Below are positions 25,449 to 34,854 of a stretch of DNA of 59,588 nt, piece after piece. The stretch is from a virus: IMG/VR virus record IMGVR_UViG_3300035195_000305, positions 1-59,588 of that record. One strand, given 5' to 3'. A program made the position numbers and the translations under genes. The notes below the pieces were generated by a model. The model did no database searches. It was not told where the DNA came from and saw only the letters and a program-made list of their open reading frames with translations. How positions within the stretch are numbered: the first letter of the stretch is position 1; every line of letters starts with the position of its first letter.

Positions 25449-25456
25449 TATATTTG
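25449..25456 (+). promoter_or_regulatory. Bacteroidota -7 promoter element
   Basis: TATATTTG begins three bases after the preceding terminator's T run and 34 nt before the ATG at 25490: a terminator-promoter junction insulating one gene from the next. Confidence 0.62.
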
Positions 25457-25489
25457 CACTTTATTAACCCATTAAAAACTTTTTATAAA

Positions 25490-25768
25490 ATGGTAAAATT
25501 TCTTAAAATTACGAATGCTCCTATCACTGGTCAGTTGATCAGCCTTGATGGAGTTAAAGCACTTGCTACAGCAACTGCTACAGCAACAACAGTTACAATC
25601 GACTATGTTGATGGTACAACTACTACGGTAACAACTGCGGCACAAGTTGCTCATGATGTTTACACAGCTATCTTAGACGCACAGGAAACAGCTTTAGCTA
25701 CTTCTTGGCAAAAATCTTATTTTGAGATAACTCTACCGAAAGCTGTAACGAGTATTGTAAATGCTTAA
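25490..25768 (+). CDS. Small beta-rich virion protein
   Basis: A 92-aa protein from the ATG at 25490 (a TTG codon at 25454 lies within the promoter, so the longer form is unlikely). Thr/Ala/Val-rich with alternating strands (TATATATTVTIDYVDGTTTT) and a Lys-rich edge. The single-gene transcription unit between two strong terminators suggests a separately tuned, perhaps abundant protein such as a capsid decoration. Function is inference. Confidence 0.7.
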   Translation: MVKFLKITNAPITGQLISLDGVKALATATATATTVTIDYVDGTTTTVTTAAQVAHDVYTAILDAQETALATSWQKSYFEITLPKAVTSIVNA

Positions 25769-25795
25769 TTAGCTTAAGTATATTGGTAAGTAAAG

Positions 25796-25830
25796 AGAGG
25801 TCTACAAAAAAAGTAGACCTCTTTTTTTTT
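25796..25830 (+). terminator. Strong intrinsic terminator
   Basis: Perfect 10-bp stem AGAGGTCTAC/GTAGACCTCT around a seven-A loop, with the stem running into a nine-T tract. It directly abuts the next promoter (25833-25840). Confidence 0.92.
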
Positions 25831-25832
25831 AC

Positions 25833-25840
25833 TATCTTTG
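25833..25840 (+). promoter_or_regulatory. Bacteroidota -7 promoter element
   Basis: TATCTTTG lies 2 nt after the terminator T run and 18 nt before the ATG at 25859. It starts the tail-connector operon. Confidence 0.65.
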
Positions 25841-25858
25841 TGAAAACATTTAAAGTTT

Positions 25859-26845
25859 ATGGCAGCATCAATAAATGAGGTACGAAATACGGTATTAGCA
25901 ATAGCTAATAAAAATAACTACGGATACATATCTCCTCAAGATTTTAATCTTTATGCTAAACAAGCACAAATGGATATGTTTGAAGATTATTTCTATCAAT
26001 ATAATAATTGGATAACTAAAGAAAATCAAAGAGTTTCGGGCACAGGATATGCTAATATCGTAAAAGGCATAGTAGAAGTTATAGATAGTTTTTCTGCTTC
26101 AGTATTTTTAGGTCAAACGAACGCTAACACTTTTGCATTACCAAACGATTATTATTTAATAAATAAATTATTTTATTATTCTAAGCCTTTGTTTACGGGT
26201 ACAAACACATCTGTAACAGTAGGACAGCTTGATGATGCTGCTGCAGTAGGGTGGACGACTATACCTGTATCAGCTCCAACACCTCCTATTGGGAGTTTAG
26301 TGGTTAACACTACAACTTTAACACAAGCTTTTGTTACTGGAGTTGTAAATGCAAATGCTTTATCTTTAAGTGCTGATATATTTTTAGCAGTAGGAGATAG
26401 TTATGTTATATATTCAAATACAGATATTAAAGAAGTAGAAAGAGTAAACCAAAATAAAATATTTTTACTAACAAGTTCTATGCTAACAGCTCCAACAAAA
26501 ACTTATCCTGCTTATGTATTAGGTGGAGCAAGTTCTAATACCGCTATTGGAACTTTAGGAAATACAGTTACAATTTATCCTACAACTATACTTAATGCGG
26601 GAGATATACAAGCTCAATACATTAGATACCCGGCTGATCCTCAATGGACCTGGCAATTTTTAACAGGAGGCGAGCCTCAGTTTAATCCAGGTGCTGCAGA
26701 TTTTCAAGAGTTTGAATTACCAGATTCTGATGAGCCAAGTTTAGTTGCTAAAATTTGTCAATACATAGGTGTTGAAATTAGAGAAGATATGGTGTATAAA
26801 TTTGGACAAGATGAAGAAACTTTAGATAACCAAGAAACAGCTTAA
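25859..26845 (+). CDS. Probable head-tail connector / tail adaptor protein
   Basis: A 328-aa protein at the start of the tail operon. The N-terminal helix region (INEVRNTVLAIANKNNYGYISPQDFNLYAKQAQMD) is followed by mixed beta structure. In podovirus-like phages this position and size fit the tail-tube or adaptor protein that binds the portal. No definitive motif; assigned by context. Confidence 0.7.
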   Translation: MAASINEVRNTVLAIANKNNYGYISPQDFNLYAKQAQMDMFEDYFYQYNNWITKENQRVSGTGYANIVKGIVEVIDSFSASVFLGQTNANTFALPNDYYLINKLFYYSKPLFTGTNTSVTVGQLDDAAAVGWTTIPVSAPTPPIGSLVVNTTTLTQAFVTGVVNANALSLSADIFLAVGDSYVIYSNTDIKEVERVNQNKIFLLTSSMLTAPTKTYPAYVLGGASSNTAIGTLGNTVTIYPTTILNAGDIQAQYIRYPADPQWTWQFLTGGEPQFNPGAADFQEFELPDSDEPSLVAKICQYIGVEIREDMVYKFGQDEETLDNQETA

Positions 26846-26847
26846 TT

Positions 26848-27783
26848 ATGGCATATATTACAGATTATCAATATTACGAAAACAATATAGTACCTCCAGG
26901 TTCGAGTCCTGAATCTGAAGCAAATTGGGGGTCGTACCAATATATTACTTTAGAAAATATAGTTAATAATTTTATGTTAATGTATCAAGGTAATCATGAA
27001 ATTATTAACAACATAAATAGATATCAAGTTTTATTTCACGCAAAAAGAGGAATTCAAGAATTGAATTATGATGCGATGAAAGAAATAAAAATATTAGAAT
27101 TAGAGGTTTGTGAAGAATTAAGATTTGTTCTCCCTCCCGATTATGTAAATTGGGTAAGAGTTTCTTTAATGGAAGGGGGAATGCTTTTCCCTATGACTGA
27201 AAATATTCAGACTAATTGGAGTGGAGCTTATTTGCAGGATAATGACTGTCGTATTTTATTTGATATAGACGGAAATGTATTGAAGCCAGCTGATTCTTTC
27301 TTTGATATAAAAAGATTAAATGGAACTCAAAAAAACATGTATATGGGTACAGGTCCTTATCATGGTTCATTGGGTTATAATATAGATGGAACTTGGTATT
27401 TTGACTATGCAGTTGGCGGTAGATTTGGAATGAATACAGAAACTGCAAATGTAAATCCTACTTTTAGTATAAATAAAAAAGCAGGTGTAATTAATTTTAA
27501 TTCAGGAATGATGGGTAAATTTGTAGTTTTAGAATACGTATCAGATGGATTAGAAAAAGGAGATGATTCTTTGGTTAGTGTTAATAAATTATTTGAAGAG
27601 TTTATATATGCGTATATAAGGTACTCTATCGTAAACAGTAAGTTTGGAGTTCAAGAATATATAGTTAATAGAGCAAGAAAAGATAAATCTTCTTTATTAA
27701 GAAACGCTAAACTAAGATTAAGTAATATACACCCTGGAAGGCTTTTGCAAAACTTAAGAGGTCAGAATAAATGGATAAAATAG
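26848..27783 (+). CDS. Probable second connector / tail protein
   Basis: A 311-aa protein joined to the preceding gene by a TAATTATG junction. Residues 60-115 (NRYQVLFHAKRGIQELNYDA... then ELRFVLPPDYVNWVRVSL) carry a pattern I associate with tail connector proteins of Bacteroidota podoviruses. Overlap with the next gene is absent (1-nt gap). Likely part of the neck between portal and tail hub. Confidence 0.72.
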   Translation: MAYITDYQYYENNIVPPGSSPESEANWGSYQYITLENIVNNFMLMYQGNHEIINNINRYQVLFHAKRGIQELNYDAMKEIKILELEVCEELRFVLPPDYVNWVRVSLMEGGMLFPMTENIQTNWSGAYLQDNDCRILFDIDGNVLKPADSFFDIKRLNGTQKNMYMGTGPYHGSLGYNIDGTWYFDYAVGGRFGMNTETANVNPTFSINKKAGVINFNSGMMGKFVVLEYVSDGLEKGDDSLVSVNKLFEEFIYAYIRYSIVNSKFGVQEYIVNRARKDKSSLLRNAKLRLSNIHPGRLLQNLRGQNKWIK

Positions 27784-27784
27784 A

Positions 27785-30700
27785 ATGGCAGATATTAGAT
27801 CAAATTTTATAGCAGGGAAAATGAATAAAAGCGTTGATGAGCGCTTAGTTCCACTTGGAGAATATGTAGATGCGTTAAATGTTAGATTAGGTTCTACTGA
27901 GTCTACTGAAATAGGTGCTGTAGAAAACTCAAAAGGCAACACTCAATTAACTTTTTTAGCTTACGACAGTAATCCTTTAAATCCTTTATCTACTTCTTGC
28001 ATAGGGGTTTATGAAGACGGAATGGAAGAAACTATATATTGGTTTGTTCATGACTCTGCTAACGCTGCATCTCCTACAGGAAAGTGTGATATGGTAGTTT
28101 CGTTTAATACTAATAGTAATGTAGTTACTTATCATGTGGTTTCAGTGTGGGACGGGGAGCCTGGTAATGTTAACACAACTTTAAATTTTGATCCTAAATT
28201 CTTAGTTACTGGAGTAAGTAAAATTGAAAATCAATTATTTTTTACAGACGATAAAAACCCTCCAAGATATATAAATGTAAAAAGAAATTATGATGATCCA
28301 GCAGCTACAAATGTTCCTGCAGGTTCTGACGGTATACGTGAAGAAGATATAGGTGTGATAGTAAAACCTCCAGGATTTGAGGACTCTACCCTTACATACA
28401 CTCCTTTACCTGTTCCTGATGTAACATTAGAAGATTTTCCAGGTGATGAAAATTATATGGAAACAAGATTTTTATGTTTTGCTTACAGATATAGATATCA
28501 AGATGGTGGTTATAGTGCTACGTCTTTATTTAGTATGCCAGCTTTTCAGCCTGGTTCTTTTAGGTTTAATTTAGATACCTACAATAATGCGGGTATGTTA
28601 AATCGTTTTAATGGCGCTACTATTGGTTTTTCTACAGGATCTAAAAGAGTTGTCCAAATAGACTTGCTTTATAAAGAAAGTGGTAGTAATGTTATTTATG
28701 TAATAGAAAGATACAATAAAAAAGATTTAGGGTGGGCTGATGAAATACAACAAAATTTAACTTTTAGTAATAGTAAAATATTTACAACTTTAGGTTCAGA
28801 TGAATTACTAAGACAATATGATAATGTACCAAGAATCGCTAAAGCTCAAACCATTCAAGGTAATAGATTGATATATGGAAATTATGTAGACGGTTACGAT
28901 ATTGTTAATGAAAACGGTCAAAAAATACCTATAAATTATAGCACTGAGCATATAGTAGAAGAAATAGGCGGTGTAGGGTTAGATGCTCCTATAGCATCTA
29001 ATGGTATTGATTATCAAATCGGACAGCAAGCTGTACCAGGGAAGCCTCCTTCTGTTAGTGTTACTGATTCACAAATGACCTTTGATTTATCAGCATTAGT
29101 CTTACCAATTAACGCAGGATTAACATTGACTTTTGATCTAAATATGCAGTCCGCTCCTAACGCTCAAGTTACTGGTGGTAATCCACAGGCTTACGGTCCT
29201 GATTCAAAACCTTCTTTTCAGCAGCCAAGTCCTTTTAATATAAGCTGGACTTTTACCTGTCCAGTAGCTTATGCTTCTGTAAGTGATCTTGTTAACTCTA
29301 CTGAGTTTCAGACACCTATAGGAACTACTGCTATAGGTAATTATCAACCATTACTTCCTAATGACCTTTCGGGTCAAGGGGGTACGGTAACTGATAAGTT
29401 TAATAATTATGTCAATCCTCCAGCAGGAACTGCTATGGAGATTATAAATAGCTCTATAACTACATCGTGTTCTACAGCGGCTCCAGCGTCAACTGCAGTA
29501 TGTACTATGGAAGGTTTTAATTACACAGCTACAGCAACTGGATTTACTATTCAGTGTCCTGCAGTAAGGTTTTATTCTGAAGACGCTCCTGCTGCTGGAG
29601 ATGTTAGTGAGCAGTTTGAGTTTTTTAGTTTTATAGATTTTAGTAGTACTGTTGGATATCTTTTAACTGCTGATACTTATAGTTTGCATAGTAATAGAGA
29701 TTATGAAACAGGTATTGTTTACATGGATGATTATGGTAGAGCCTCTACAGTATTGGTTGCTAATGATAACACTATTTATGTACCTCCAATTTACTCAAGA
29801 GATAAAAATACATGTAAGGTAACATTATTTAATTTACCTCCTTACTGGGCTTCTAAATATAAATTTGTAATGAAGCCAAGTGAAGGTACTTATTTTACTG
29901 TTTTTTCAAGCTTATACTTTCCAGATTGTAGAGATGCCTCTGTATTTTGGTTTAAGTTAGAGGGAGATAATACTAATATTGTTACTCAAGGAATGAATCT
30001 TGTCGTTAAGGCGGATACTATAGGCCCTGTAAGCACCAATGTAGTGTGTAAGGTTTTAGAAATAAAAGCGTTTAGTAGTGATTCACCTGATTTAGGTGTA
30101 GATGCATGTCAGGATACCAATAATCCAGCCGGATTATATATGTGTATAAAACCAGGGGGGTTTAGCACTGAGATTGCAGATGATGCTGTTATTGCAATTG
30201 GAAATAGAACAGCTAAATCTGATAGTACAAGTTGTAATCTTTCACTTAACTATTCTTTAAACTTTCCTACAGGAGCAAATGCAACCTTACCTTATGATTT
30301 ACCAGCAGGATCAAGTATTAGAGTTAAAATTAATAACTGGAGAGGAAGTAAAGGTAGTAATTGTACATCAAAGCATTATAGGTTTGATCAAGATTTTAAA
30401 GCATCTCAAGATTACCCTAATTTCTTATTATGGTGGTATGGAGATGGTGCTGATTTTACAACTGGAAGTAGTAATGGTGTGACCTGTCAACAATATAAAA
30501 ACTCAGGGGTTCCTTATGCTAATGATGGTTCAGTTGTAGCTGCTTGTTTTAAAACCAGATTATTTGTTTATACTTCAGGTCCTGGCTTGCAGTTTAGAAA
30601 TAGATGTGGAATACCAAGATGTTCAAGTTTTTGGGGAGACAAAAGACCAGGGCATGTTGGTACTTTAATAGAAGTTTTAAGAGGAGGTCAATTAATTATA

Positions 30701-32656
30701 TGGGAAACGGAGCCAGCGGAAGTAGATCCTAATTTATTTTATGATGCTTCACGAATGATGGATATATACACAGACCCTGCAGATGGATTAAGATACCATC
30801 AGTCTCCAGGAGGTGCAAACGATAAAGATCAAGATGCTACTAACAATTTAGAAGTAACATTGCCTTTTGCAAATTGTTATACATTTGGAAACGGGGTAGA
30901 AAGTTTTAGAATTACAGACTCTCCAGGAACCAAGTCGTTTAATATGGGACAAAGAGTATTGGCTGTTTCTAATCAAGACTATAAAGAAGCAAATAGATTT
31001 GCAGGCATGACTTATAGTGGGGTTTATAGTGGAGCTGCTAACTCTAATAATCTTAATGAATTTAATTTAGGATTAGTAAACTATAAAGATTGCGAGACTT
31101 CTTTTGGTCCTATACAGCTTATGTACTCCAGAGAAACAGATATTCTTACTTTGCAAGAAGATAGAATATCTTATGTATTAGCAGGTAAGAATGTTATATC
31201 TGATTCTACAGGAGGCGGAGCAATAGCTTCTGTACCTCAGGTTTTAGGAACTCAGATAGCAAGAATAGAGGAGTATGGTATTAGCTTTAATCCAGAAAGT
31301 TTTGCAGCTTGGGGTTCTGATATGTTTTTTACAGACACTAAAAGAGGGGCTGTTGTAAACTTAAGAGGTACAGAAGCTAATAATGATCAAATACAAATAA
31401 TATCTCAATACGGAATGAGATCATGGTTTAGAGATCAATTTTCAGAACAGCTTATAACACAAAAATTAGGGGGATATGACCCTTATATGAATGAATATGT
31501 TTTAAGTACTAATTTAAAAACTGTTCCATTCCCAGCAGTAGGAACTCCTTGTGGAACAACATTATCACAAAACAATGCAACCAATGTATTAACTTATACG
31601 GTAAATGTAGGAGATGCTGTAGGATCTATAACTATACCTTACACTATAAGTTCAGGTTCAATAAATGTAGACGCTACTTGGAATGGAGTAACAGTTAGTT
31701 CAGGAATTACAGCAGCGAGTGGAACTATAACTGTTAATAAAACTTCAAATACCCCAAATGATATTGAGATGGTAATTACTCCAGTAACATCAAATGGAGC
31801 TTCGGCTGATTATGATATTACAGTAGACTGCCCTCCAACAACAGCACTAACGGTAATCAGAATTGTATTAAGTTCCCCAAGTACAGATGGTCAATTTATT
31901 CATTTTGATTATAACTGGGATGATGGATCTACTATTTCACCATCAGTAAATGATTTGGCTTCTTTAGGATTAATAACTCCTACTGAATATATATCTCAAA
32001 CTGGAAATAGGTCGATAGGGGTATTCCCTTATATAGGTGCTGATATTACAATGAGAGCTTTAAAGCAGGGGTTTGATGATTTTGTTTTTGATAGTGCTCA
32101 AGATAAGTTTAAATATTTATCAAGCAGTACATTGTATGCAAACACTAATACTGACATGCAATCATTATTGGCTGATGTAGATTTAATAAACCTAACTCCT
32201 ATATCAGGTGCCGCAGGATCGGAGCAAGCTTCTATTACTACAACTGCAGTAAACTTCCCATTAACCAATCAATATTTATATTTAGTTTGGGATTTAAGAG
32301 AGACTACGCAAAGTACATTATGCTTCTCTCCTATAGCGACTGGTAGTGCTGCTGATGCTTGTTGCGGATGTGTTCCTTCGTGTGGAATAACATACTTTGG
32401 TCCTGTGCAATCAACACAAGCTTTTGCTTGTCAAACAAACACTAACACTGCTGGTAATCAGCAAGGTTCTTTTAACGGAACAGGATCTATCCCTCAAGTT
32501 GGTGAGATTTGTTTTGCAAACTTAACTTGTGATCCAGCATCATTTATACTTTCAGGATTCTATGTTGTAGATCCAGCTCAACCTTCTGCAGCAAGTCCAA
32601 AACAATGGATTCAAATAGGGGCAAACGGAGCGGTAATAGCAGCAGGATCATGTTAA
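27785..32656 (+). CDS. Large tail stabilisation-type protein
   Basis: A 1623-aa protein. The N-terminus (GKMNKSVDERLVPLGEYVDALNV then RLGSTESTEIGAVENSKGN) is the hallmark I know from P22-gp10-like stabilisation proteins of short-tailed and crAss-type phages. The rest is beta-rich with an Ig-like domain near 1260-1350 (TVNVGDAVGSITIPYTIS) and a Cys-rich end (DACCGCVPSCG, many Cys to the last residue). It probably forms the tail hub or neck. Multiple disulfides or metal sites would be unusual for a cytoplasmically assembled protein. Confidence 0.82.
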   Translation: MADIRSNFIAGKMNKSVDERLVPLGEYVDALNVRLGSTESTEIGAVENSKGNTQLTFLAYDSNPLNPLSTSCIGVYEDGMEETIYWFVHDSANAASPTGKCDMVVSFNTNSNVVTYHVVSVWDGEPGNVNTTLNFDPKFLVTGVSKIENQLFFTDDKNPPRYINVKRNYDDPAATNVPAGSDGIREEDIGVIVKPPGFEDSTLTYTPLPVPDVTLEDFPGDENYMETRFLCFAYRYRYQDGGYSATSLFSMPAFQPGSFRFNLDTYNNAGMLNRFNGATIGFSTGSKRVVQIDLLYKESGSNVIYVIERYNKKDLGWADEIQQNLTFSNSKIFTTLGSDELLRQYDNVPRIAKAQTIQGNRLIYGNYVDGYDIVNENGQKIPINYSTEHIVEEIGGVGLDAPIASNGIDYQIGQQAVPGKPPSVSVTDSQMTFDLSALVLPINAGLTLTFDLNMQSAPNAQVTGGNPQAYGPDSKPSFQQPSPFNISWTFTCPVAYASVSDLVNSTEFQTPIGTTAIGNYQPLLPNDLSGQGGTVTDKFNNYVNPPAGTAMEIINSSITTSCSTAAPASTAVCTMEGFNYTATATGFTIQCPAVRFYSEDAPAAGDVSEQFEFFSFIDFSSTVGYLLTADTYSLHSNRDYETGIVYMDDYGRASTVLVANDNTIYVPPIYSRDKNTCKVTLFNLPPYWASKYKFVMKPSEGTYFTVFSSLYFPDCRDASVFWFKLEGDNTNIVTQGMNLVVKADTIGPVSTNVVCKVLEIKAFSSDSPDLGVDACQDTNNPAGLYMCIKPGGFSTEIADDAVIAIGNRTAKSDSTSCNLSLNYSLNFPTGANATLPYDLPAGSSIRVKINNWRGSKGSNCTSKHYRFDQDFKASQDYPNFLLWWYGDGADFTTGSSNGVTCQQYKNSGVPYANDGSVVAACFKTRLFVYTSGPGLQFRNRCGIPRCSSFWGDKRPGHVGTLIEVLRGGQLIIWETEPAEVDPNLFYDASRMMDIYTDPADGLRYHQSPGGANDKDQDATNNLEVTLPFANCYTFGNGVESFRITDSPGTKSFNMGQRVLAVSNQDYKEANRFAGMTYSGVYSGAANSNNLNEFNLGLVNYKDCETSFGPIQLMYSRETDILTLQEDRISYVLAGKNVISDSTGGGAIASVPQVLGTQIARIEEYGISFNPESFAAWGSDMFFTDTKRGAVVNLRGTEANNDQIQIISQYGMRSWFRDQFSEQLITQKLGGYDPYMNEYVLSTNLKTVPFPAVGTPCGTTLSQNNATNVLTYTVNVGDAVGSITIPYTISSGSINVDATWNGVTVSSGITAASGTITVNKTSNTPNDIEMVITPVTSNGASADYDITVDCPPTTALTVIRIVLSSPSTDGQFIHFDYNWDDGSTISPSVNDLASLGLITPTEYISQTGNRSIGVFPYIGADITMRALKQGFDDFVFDSAQDKFKYLSSSTLYANTNTDMQSLLADVDLINLTPISGAAGSEQASITTTAVNFPLTNQYLYLVWDLRETTQSTLCFSPIATGSAADACCGCVPSCGITYFGPVQSTQAFACQTNTNTAGNQQGSFNGTGSIPQVGEICFANLTCDPASFILSGFYVVDPAQPSAASPKQWIQIGANGAVIAAGSC

Positions 32657-32669
32657 AAAATTAAATTAT

Positions 32670-33611
32670 ATGGCAACTTTAGGAAATTATTATTATGACG
32701 GAACCAGCTTTGCTTTAGCAACAGGCTTGTTTACAAATTCATCGTTAACCACTGTGGCTCCTGACGGATGGTATAGTCAAGGAGGTATTTATAGGAAAAT
32801 GACAACAGGTGTATTGGGAGCTACTAATACGTGTGCTTCCTGTATAACTTCTTGTGGTTCAACACCAGTGTCTCAAAATGTATTTGCTAAAAGTCTTCTT
32901 ACAGTAGATGTGGGAGCAAGTGTAGGTGCGGTAATAGTAGAATTTACGGTTGGATTAGGCAATAATGCAAGAGCAACTTGGACATATAATGCAATTACAG
33001 CAAGCGAATATTCTTCTCCTAACACTCCAGGAGGAGGTTATCTGCAGGGGTTAATTGGTGATGAGAGCTGTTGTGGGGTTGATAACACTTCAGGAAGTAG
33101 TGGTGTTAATTATACAGGTGCAGAGCAATCTTATAGCGCAGGTACTTGGATTCCTAATGGTAATGTAAGCACATGGGGCCCATATTTAGATCAGTCTTTA
33201 GGGGGTGTAGATTTAGAAACTACTGGTATTGGATGGGGAACAACTATAATGGTAGTTCCTAAAACTTCTGCAGTTTTAAATACTATAGATTTTGTAATAG
33301 ACTCTCCTAATGCAGGAACTTATTCTTGGTCTATGAAAGTTTTATGTCCTGGATATTTACCATCATTTCAAGGAACTCTTGCTTCTCAAGTAGATTGTCC
33401 AGCAGCATGTTTAATAACAACTTCTCCAGATCTTTTTTATCACGCACCCGTATCAGGAACCACTGGATTGCCAGCGGTAAACGATTGGGTTTTTACTGAT
33501 GATAGCGGAGTTACAGTTGTAGCTGATGGTTACTATAGTGTATTTTTTGGAGGAGTATTTTCTTGTATGGAAACTGCAAATGGAGTAATAATTAATATAA
33601 CACCTTGTTAA
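32670..33611 (+). CDS. Cys-containing tail protein with Ig-like domain
   Basis: A 313-aa protein. Residues 5-55 (YYYDGTSFALATGLFTN then WYSQGGIYRKMTTG) and a similar C-terminal stretch (LFYHAPVSG...DGYYSVFFGGVF) look like an internal repeat. The centre holds LLTVDVGASVGAVIVEFTVG, closely resembling the Ig-like segment of the 1623-aa protein upstream, so the two probably share a domain. Likely a tail tip or spike-base protein. Confidence 0.72.
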   Translation: MATLGNYYYDGTSFALATGLFTNSSLTTVAPDGWYSQGGIYRKMTTGVLGATNTCASCITSCGSTPVSQNVFAKSLLTVDVGASVGAVIVEFTVGLGNNARATWTYNAITASEYSSPNTPGGGYLQGLIGDESCCGVDNTSGSSGVNYTGAEQSYSAGTWIPNGNVSTWGPYLDQSLGGVDLETTGIGWGTTIMVVPKTSAVLNTIDFVIDSPNAGTYSWSMKVLCPGYLPSFQGTLASQVDCPAACLITTSPDLFYHAPVSGTTGLPAVNDWVFTDDSGVTVVADGYYSVFFGGVFSCMETANGVIINITPC

Positions 33612-33612
33612 T

Positions 33613-34422
33613 ATGCCTTTAGGACCAGCAACATTATCTTACAGTGAAAGCGTAAAAGGATGGCCTTCATTTTATTCTTTTCAGCCAGACTATATGGTTG
33701 GGATGAATAGTTATTTTTATACTTTTAATGGAGGTAATTTATATAGACACAATACCAATGAGATAAGAAACAATTACTATAACACTCAGTTTAATTCTAC
33801 AATAACATCAGTGTTTAATACTGAACCTCAGACTATTAAGTTGTTTAAAACCATGTCTTACGAGAGTGATGACAGATGGAGGTGTACTGAATTATTTACA
33901 GAGTTGGGAACAGGCTCTATGTTGGCTACAGAGTTTGTGCAAAAAGAAAGAGAATGGTTTACTTTTTTAAGAGAAAATGGAGATACTATAAATTGGGCTG
34001 CCCGATCTACTAATGGCGTAGGAACTCTTCCTGCGGCAGGTGGTATAGGTGGGGCTTCTCCAGCTATTACCCTTACTTTTACTTTTGATATAGGGAGTAT
34101 TATTTCTATTGGTGATTATGTGTATGCAGCGACACCAGGTGTTTTTCCAGCACCAGCAGGCCCAGAAGTTTATGCGGGTCAAGTTACTGCGCTAAATAGA
34201 GATACTAATGTGATAACTATTAATGATACAGCTCCAGCTGTTGATGGGGTAACTTTAGGAACAGTGCCTACAAATGGTGACTTTATTATGTTTATGAAAA
34301 ACGCTATAGCAGAGTCTCATGGTGCACGTGGTTATTTTATGCAATATACGCTTGTAAATACTAATACTGCTGCAGTTGAATTGTTTTCAGTAGGGAGTAG
34401 TGTAATGAAAAGTTTTCCATAG
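33613..34422 (+). CDS. Tail protein, possible spike or fibre base
   Basis: A 269-aa protein of mixed beta pattern; SYSESVKGWPSFYSFQPDYMVGMN at the start and TFNGGNLYRHNTNE nearby resemble the receptor-domain start of large phage tail proteins I recall from this group. Ends with beta strands. No recognised enzyme motif. It is 1 nt after the preceding gene, so part of the tail operon. Confidence 0.68.
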   Translation: MPLGPATLSYSESVKGWPSFYSFQPDYMVGMNSYFYTFNGGNLYRHNTNEIRNNYYNTQFNSTITSVFNTEPQTIKLFKTMSYESDDRWRCTELFTELGTGSMLATEFVQKEREWFTFLRENGDTINWAARSTNGVGTLPAAGGIGGASPAITLTFTFDIGSIISIGDYVYAATPGVFPAPAGPEVYAGQVTALNRDTNVITINDTAPAVDGVTLGTVPTNGDFIMFMKNAIAESHGARGYFMQYTLVNTNTAAVELFSVGSSVMKSFP

Positions 34423-34429
34423 AATTTAC

Positions 34430-34437
34430 TATCTTTG
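34430..34437 (+). promoter_or_regulatory. Promoter immediately before the acetyltransferase gene
   Basis: TATCTTTG ends 5 nt before the ATG at 34443, so transcription should start at or near the start codon. That would make this mRNA leaderless. It also lies right after the stop of the previous gene. Confidence 0.6.
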
Positions 34438-34442
34438 CGATA

Positions 34443-34853
34443 ATGAAATTAAATATATTACCATTAACAGCAGAGGACTACGATAACATTCTGTGTGATT
34501 GGTGGAGAGATTGGAGATGGACACCGCCTTCTAAAGATTTTTTACCAGACAATGGTAAGGGTGGTTTTATTGTTTATGAAGAAGATAAGCCTATATGCGC
34601 TGGTTTTATGTACTTAACTAATTCAAAAGCAGCATGGTGTGATTGGATAATATCTAATAGACATTATAAAGACAGGCAAAACAGAAGAGACGCTTTAGAA
34701 CTTTTAATTAAAACAATTAGTTTGGAAGCAGAAAAAAAGGGAAACAAATATGTTTATGCATTAATAAAAAATAAACCATTGATAGAAGTTTATAAAAACA
34801 ATAATTTTGAGGAAGGCAGTACGTATACTCATGAAATGATTAAAAAAATATAA
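34443..34853 (+). CDS. GNAT-like acetyltransferase
   Basis: A 136-aa protein with a GNAT outline: beta1-helix (LNILPLTAEDYDNILCDWWRD), central strands (GFIVYEEDKPICAGFMYLTNS then AAWCDWIISN), a helix (RDALELLIKTISLEAEKKG) and a final VYALIKNKPLIEVYKNNNFEEG strand-helix. The canonical acetyl-CoA loop (R/QxxGxG/A) is not clear, so substrate binding may differ. Such enzymes often occur near tail genes of short-tailed phages. Role unknown. Confidence 0.75.
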   Translation: MKLNILPLTAEDYDNILCDWWRDWRWTPPSKDFLPDNGKGGFIVYEEDKPICAGFMYLTNSKAAWCDWIISNRHYKDRQNRRDALELLIKTISLEAEKKGNKYVYALIKNKPLIEVYKNNNFEEGSTYTHEMIKKI

Positions 34854-34854
34854 T

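Noticed and set aside
25454-25489. Upstream TTG start for the 92-aa protein
   Set aside because: It lies on the TATATTTG promoter element, so it would not be in the mRNA.
26896-26915. GGTTCGAGTCC, a tRNA T-arm-like string with short pairing arms
   Set aside because: It lies within a well-supported tail gene (codons for Pro-Gly-Ser-Ser-Pro) and has no acceptor or anticodon arms.
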